Part shown: in pieces, positions 59,095 to 64,000 of the stretch | Layout: the number at the start of each line of letters is the position of its first letter | Numbering within the stretch: position 1 is the stretch's first letter | Origin: Amphiura filiformis | Lineage: Eukaryota; Echinodermata; Ophiuroidea; Amphilepidida; Amphiuridae | Length of the DNA: 64,000 nucleotides | NCBI RefSeq assembly: GCF_039555335.1 | Contig: NC_092642.1 | Coordinates: 10,302,752-10,366,751, forward strand | Direction: 5' to 3' | Position numbers and translations under genes: made by a program | Notes under the pieces: model-generated | Databases searched by the model: none | What the model was told of the DNA's origin: nothing | What the model saw: only the letters and a program-made list of their open reading frames with translations

Positions 59095-59691
59095 CGCTCC
59101 TGCAGTGGCGTAACTCCTATGGGCTCTGGGGGGGCGTGCCCCCGGGCACCCGGGCTAAGGGGCACCCAAGCCTGGATAGCCTTTGACACGATAGTACTTT
59201 GTTATAGGAAAGAAGTGGAAACCTTTACCCACCATGCATTGAATTACTCTTCATTTGGGTGCCCTTCAACACAAAATGTTTCGCGCTTCGCGCGCATTGC
59301 AACATATAAATTGTCATTTTAAAGACCTAAATTCAACTTGATTAAATACCAAATTAGTGGTATTTATGCACATTTTGCGCGCTCGCACTCAATTGTTTTA
59401 GGAAGAGGGGGTATTTTGTATTCTTGCCCTGGGCGCCATATGCTACGTCACTGCAGCTAGTGACGAGTCTCCAAAGTAAAGACATTAGAGAATATGAAAA
59501 CATTTTGTTTTATTAACATGAACTGCATTGAAACATGATATAAATTTAATCTGAAACACTTCGTAAGTTATTCGGTAGGTCTATGGCTTTCAATACTAAA
59601 ATTGATTAGCTCTGCACCATGTTGGTCAGGGGCACCCGAACTACTTTCGCCCCCGGGCACCCTGACCCAAAGTTACGCCACTGCGCTCCTG
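59095..59691. mobile_element. hAT-type element, 581 bp, 8-bp TSD
   Basis: The body runs 59103-59683 with ends CAGTGGCGTAACT and AGTTACGCCACTG, flanked by CGCTCCTG on both sides. An extra internal end-like sequence, GCTACGTCACTG near 59440, suggests an older copy nested inside or a partial duplication. Confidence 0.85.
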
Positions 59692-60298
59692 ACGAAAATC
59701 TGTACATATGTGCACATGAACTCGCCCCCCCTCGTCACCGACCGCCCCCCCGACAAGAATCCTATAGATATCCCACTCCACTTATATACTCCACTTCGAG
59801 CTTCATGGTCAGAAAAACAAAAAATTAATATTATGCGATTTGTAAAAGCGGTAAGATGAGGGCATTGGGTTATTGTGCGTAGTTAGCCGTACCAAAACTA
59901 CTGACTACTGACCTGAACCTGGTCAAGTCGAAGGTTATATGTTCTTGTTCAGTGCTTGTTGCTGTTTTATTGTGTCATATTCATGCTAGATGCTAGTTAG
60001 TAGGCTTTGTGTAAGGTACTGATGTTAACAAGGATAAGGTGCTTCTACACTGGTGTTCTTGTTATTAAAGTTGTTTCAAGTTAAACTTTTTAATGAAACC
60101 AAGTGTATGTTTTTGTTTAGCATAACGTTGGTTTCCCTAAATACTAGTTTGATACTCTAAAGTGATGGCATAATTGACAGGTTAAAGAGCCGCATTCCTT
60201 TTTAAAAGCAATTCTTGCTAATTTCACTTTATTCAACCGGTTCATAGAGAGAGTCGATATTGGTAATAACAAAGTTGAACTTTTTCAGCATCTAAATT
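59692..60298. other. Spacer upstream of the ARM-TIR gene
   Basis: No coding frame or repeat edge was recognised. Confidence 0.4.
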
Positions 60299-60482
60299 AT
60301 AGTGCGCGAGTTCATGTCACGTCAACCAAATTCGTCATTACTTTCTTTTTGCAACAAATAGAGTTGACAATAACTTTTCATACCTTTTCGTATTTTGTAA
60401 TGATATTGGAGTTGGATTGAAACTTGAGTCTGACAGACAAACATTAATTTTTCCGTTAATACTTCTTTGAATAAAAAACAAG
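60299..60482 (+). promoter_or_regulatory. Putative promoter and 5' UTR exon of the ARM-TIR gene
   Basis: Contains the module shared with 28573-28760, including GTTCATGTCACGTCAACC, a CRE/ATF-like GTCACGTC. It ends at an AAG|GTATGTG donor (exon end 60482). The next good acceptor upstream of the coding start is TATATTCAG at 61155, so a 5' UTR intron of about 670 bp is likely. Confidence 0.45.
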
Positions 60483-60498
60483 GTATGTGATTAAAGGC

Positions 60499-60506
<8 letters not shown>

Positions 60507-60538
<32 letters not shown>

Positions 60539-60640
60539 TTCTCTCTCTCTCTATTTCCTCTCTCTCTCTCTCCCTCTCTCTCTCCCCTCCCCCACTCTTA
60601 CTCTCTCCCTCTCCCTCCCTCTCTATTTATGCACGACTAA
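60507..60640 (+). repeat. (CT)n microsatellite
   Basis: A long imperfect CT/CTCTCC tract in the putative 5' UTR intron of the ARM-TIR gene. Confidence 0.95.
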
Positions 60641-61155
60641 GAATACAAATACTAAAATAGAAATGTTCATAGCGTTTATTGAATGCACCATTGAACCTTG
60701 AAGGCAGTAAGCACTTGAGTTAGACAATGTTAAAGCCATAATGTGTGATTTGCTCCATAGCGACTCCCTCAATTTTTATCGAATTTCTACTTTTTGCATG
60801 ATTGTAATGCCCAATGGTGTACTAAATACCACGTAAAAGATTAAGTCAAAGTGCTCTAATTACAATTAAATTTAAGGTGTTTTTTTAATTCCTAGTTCAC
60901 CGATCGAGTGGTGACTAAAAAAATCGCGTGCATGTGTATTATTAAATCATTGAATCAGTGACTATTTGTCTTAAGTCTTTGCTTGCTCGTCCCAGCTGTG
61001 TGAAGTTACGCCAATATTCGTGATAATAATAGGATCGGCGAGCTAATACACGCATTGTAGGCGGTGGAATGAAAAAGCAATTTTCTTCGTTTTACCTCAT
61101 TTGTTTATTATAATGCATTGTAAGAGCTATACATCCTATATCTTTCTATATTCAG

Positions 61156-62782
61156 ATAGTTTGAGTACTGAATCATGGCTGTTCTGAGAAAGAAGACACT
61201 GAAGGAGATGATTCCAGGAATCGAGGAATCCATCAAGTATTTGAAAACCTGTGAGGATTTCTCTACTGAGGAGGCGTTTCGACATTTCAAAACGCTAGAT
61301 ACAGCACCTGACACATGCCCTTGCATTGATGCCGTTGCAATGAGAGAGTATATTGGCAAATCTAGCATTGGTTCACTCTTCCCAAAAATGTGGAAAGCGT
61401 TGCATATTTACATGAATGAGGATAAATGGGGTTCGCAAGGCTTTTCAAATTTGAGCAAGATGTTGCAAGATCTTGGAAATATCACAGATGCTAGCCCGGA
61501 CCTTGGTGTCTCATTGGGAAAATATGGCGGCGTACCTCTTTTGTTTGGTGGCCTACAGCAAATAAAAGCCATGTATGATCAGCAGCTCAAGTTAACAAAA
61601 ATAGAAAAAATAATTATAAGCATCTTTTTGCTTTTACATAACGCAATTCGTTTGTGCCCCTCCAACATCACATTTTATCGAAAAAGTAACGCAGTATCCA
61701 TCCTGACAGGATTCCTTGAGCTTGATACCCTGTTACAAGTTTTCTCGCTACTTTGTTTGGCATATGTCTCGACAGATTCGGAAAAGAAGAAACTTGCATC
61801 AACAGAGACAGGGGTAAAGGTTCTGATCAAGCTCTTGAAGGAAGCTGTTAGTTCAAGTGATCACATGGCATCAGCTGGTGTTGCTGGTTTTTCAGCGTTC
61901 GAATTACTTGACGCTGTCAATCAGATGTCCGTTAACGACGATGTCAAACATGCTATGGCAAATGAAGAGGCAATTCCTTTCGTCATCCAAATGCTGCAAG
62001 ATGATTTCTCGGAAGAAGAACAGAAAGTCTCCGCTGAAGCTCTCTGGAACCTGGCATTCATTGAGTCAATTAGACAGTCTGACATTTTGCAAGCTACGAT
62101 TCCAAGTAAGTAATAAAGCAAGTATACTAACGCTAAACGGTAACTCGGTTGTAAGTGTCGCAGTGTAACACATGAGGGGGTTGTTACAATTGAGACTCAA
62201 AGAAATGCAACTAACATAGTTTTAGCTAAAGCTCGACAGATCTTGCAATATTATTTTTGAAAATACTATACTAGAGCTGAATAGGTACAGGTCTTGCAAT
62301 ATTATTCTTGATCCTTCTATTGAACATGTTCATCGTAAAATTAACAGTTAACAACAGTAGCATTGATAAAGATAACTCATTAACTGTTCATTTATCGAAA
62401 CGTACCCACGTAAGTGTCAGACTAGTTTGATGACAACTCAACTAATAATAATTCATGATATTTACATATCAAAACACACATTTAATTTCCCCGCTTACTC
62501 CAGCACTGAAGAAACTGATGAAATCAAGGAACAAAGACGTTCGAGGTGCCTGTGCATCAGCGCTCTTTGAAATTCAAGGTGACGCCAGTTCCTCGTCCTC
62601 TACTTCCCATACTCTGCCGCCATCTTATCAAGAAGCCATTTCAGAGCCAGACCCATTAAGTACCAATCGATCTGTTCAGATAATGGTTAGCTATCAATGG
62701 GACTCCCAAGGACGCGCTGTGCAGATCAGAGACAAACTGCTTGCAGGTGGCTACAGCGTCTGGATGGATGTGACAAACATGC
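61156..62782 (+). CDS. ARM-repeat plus TIR-domain protein, N-terminal 403 aa (gene runs off the window)
   Basis: Exon 61156-62105 (acceptor TATATTCAG, ATG at 61175, donor GTAAGT) joins 62504-62782 (acceptor TTACTCCAG, donor GTAAGT) in phase 1. Residues 1 to about 335 form leucine-rich helices of armadillo type (KYGGVPLLFGGLQQI; VSAEALWNLAFIES; LKKLMKSRNKDVRGACASAL). A flexible Ser-rich linker holds PPSY (349-352), a PPxY motif that could bind WW domains. A TIR domain starts near residue 367 with VQIMVSYQWDSQ, then an alpha-A helix and YSVWMDVTNM, where the exon ends. The later TIR parts, including any NADase glutamate, lie beyond 64000. The order ARM then TIR recalls SARM1 without visible SAM domains; such proteins are expanded in some marine invertebrates and may act in innate immune or cell-death signalling. 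Function is inferred. Confidence 0.85.
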
Positions 62783-62802
62783 GTAAGTTTTTGATAACAG
62801 GG

Positions 62803-63593
62803 CATACTGCAGTTACTGTCCGTTTTCTTATACACAATACACAGTGCTCTTTCCCATTGACGCGTGACCTCTACAAATAGCCCTACGTTAAAAGTATGGG
62901 GATATGACTAGTTAACGTCGCTGTGTGAAAAATAACCGGCCAATATTAAAAGTACTCTTCTAAAGTTCTAGAAAATATAGTTTTTAACATGTCCTAAATT
63001 TTTAGCTAATTTAGATGTTTGGAAATATTCGTACTTTGGTGTTTTAGTTAATGTTATAGGTAATAGTACATTGCCTAGTTAACGTCGCTGTGTGAAAAAT
63101 AACCGGCCAATATTAAAAGTACTCTTCTAAAATTCTAGACAATATAGTTTTGTAACATGTCCTAAATTTTTAGCTAATTTAGGTGTTTGGAGAGGGTCGC
63201 ACTTTTGTGTTTTAGGAAGGATATGTAAACGACAGATAACACCAACAATATGAAGAAATTATTTCCAAACCGTGTTAAGTCAACAATCATTATGTTGCTC
63301 ATTTTCAAGAATGCTGGTTTACAAAAAGCAGACCATTGTCTCATTTCGTGAACAAAGGTACACATACCATTGTTTCCTTTCGTTTCCTTTATAATCGGTT
63401 ACCCAACTGAAGCTATAATACAAGCTTTATTGCGATATCGCACATGAAAACAGACACTTGTGCACAACCAGAGAAGATCCGATTTAACCAGTTGAGCTGT
63501 TTCAATGAGTGTTATCTTGGTTTAATAGCCTTTAATGGGGTTAAGTCCTGCAAAGGTCGAGATGAATTCTACTGTAGACATGACTGCATCATG
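62803..63593. repeat. Repeat R, copy 3, inside the ARM-TIR intron
   Basis: Full-length relative of 32551-33331, with both ends and the paired sub-units at 62908 and 63074. It starts only 20 bp after the exon donor at 62783. It is more diverged than the 33- and 38-kb copies. The open frame crossing it (63444-63695) is not a TIR continuation. Confidence 0.7.
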
Positions 63594-64000
63594 GATTGCG
63601 ATTTACTGGCCAATGTTGTTCGGCTTGACCACACCATTAATATAAAAATCACTCTGACGTCACCTGATTTCTTAATAATGGCTGTCCAGCGTTAAGTCCG
63701 AAAGGCTGCTAAGAGTTAAATTTACATTCAAGAAATCCGGCTTTAATGAATATTTTGGGTTGGGTTCACGAGCGAGCCACTAGACTTAGTAGCCTCCATG
63801 ACCCCGTAAGCCCGAGGCTTACTATATTAAGCCGCTTGCCAATAGACTTACTGAACATTGGCCACTGACTGCATTGTTCCCGGGGTCGATTGACCAGTTG
63901 TCTCCCAAAGTCCCGCCCAAAGTATTGTTTAGTTTATATTTTATTTTCCATGGCAGTCACTATATTGGCCTGTCGACGGCCCTCGGCTTCATAATTGTTG
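63594..64000. other. Right edge, no exon recognised
   Basis: Presumed intron of the ARM-TIR gene. No frame resembling the rest of a TIR domain was found. Confidence 0.45.

Noticed and set aside
63444-63695. Possible continuation of the TIR domain
   Set aside because: The frame belongs to repeat R and has no TIR motifs; no acceptor joins it in phase with the exon ending at 62782.

Overview
This window looks like animal nuclear DNA: AT-rich, with genes broken into GT-AG exons and an unusually heavy load of small transposons. The ARM-repeat plus TIR gene, the two-domain pro-trypsin-like proteases, the Penelope-like elements and the many short GC-tipped hAT-type elements fit a marine invertebrate, most likely a deuterostome such as an echinoderm. 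That placement is inference; nothing here names a species.

Genes. (1) An unidentified gene A, seen as exons at about 6449-6556, 8716-8791 and 10776-10960 with a possible continuation to 11257; its introns are full of transposons. (2) Two paralogous secreted S1 serine proteases in tandem and in the same orientation, with the same intron phases. Protease 1 (11393-13887) lacks a visible signal-peptide exon. Protease 2 (22461-26525) is complete: TATA box, signal peptide, pro-region and catalytic domain, 343 aa. A decayed copy of the last protease exon lies at 27421-27725. (3) The 5' part of an ARM-TIR protein (61156-62782), with a likely 5' UTR exon and promoter near 60300-60482; the rest of its TIR domain must lie beyond the window. 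Two very small spliced units (14263-14645 and 57962-58190) are speculative.

Mobile DNA by region. 0-1.5 kb and 15.5-16.5 kb hold 5'-truncated Penelope-like elements, each capped by an inverted copy of its own 3' end and each carrying a hammerhead-ribozyme-like core on both arms. 6.9-8.6 kb holds two hAT-type elements inside an (ACC)n-rich intron. 14.7-19.6 kb holds an inverted pair of CACTCATAG elements and a mariner-like relic. 20.5-21.7 kb holds a TGACTC-word element and a 372-bp element with a 9-bp target duplication. 32.6-41.9 kb is a near-identical tandem duplication whose two units differ by a clean 1.87-kb insertion in one and by a 373-bp element in the other, for which the first unit keeps an apparent excision footprint. 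45.1-49.1 kb is a nested stack of repeats. 50.9-59.7 kb carries several more 8-bp-TSD hAT-type elements.

The best leads are the paired ribozyme cores on the Penelope-like copies, the element with an excision footprint, the group of foldback elements built from iterated short words, and a promoter-like module shared by the ARM-TIR gene and an orphan site at 28.6 kb. Every statement comes from reading the sequence and no alignment or search was run, so element edges given without a target duplication are approximate.
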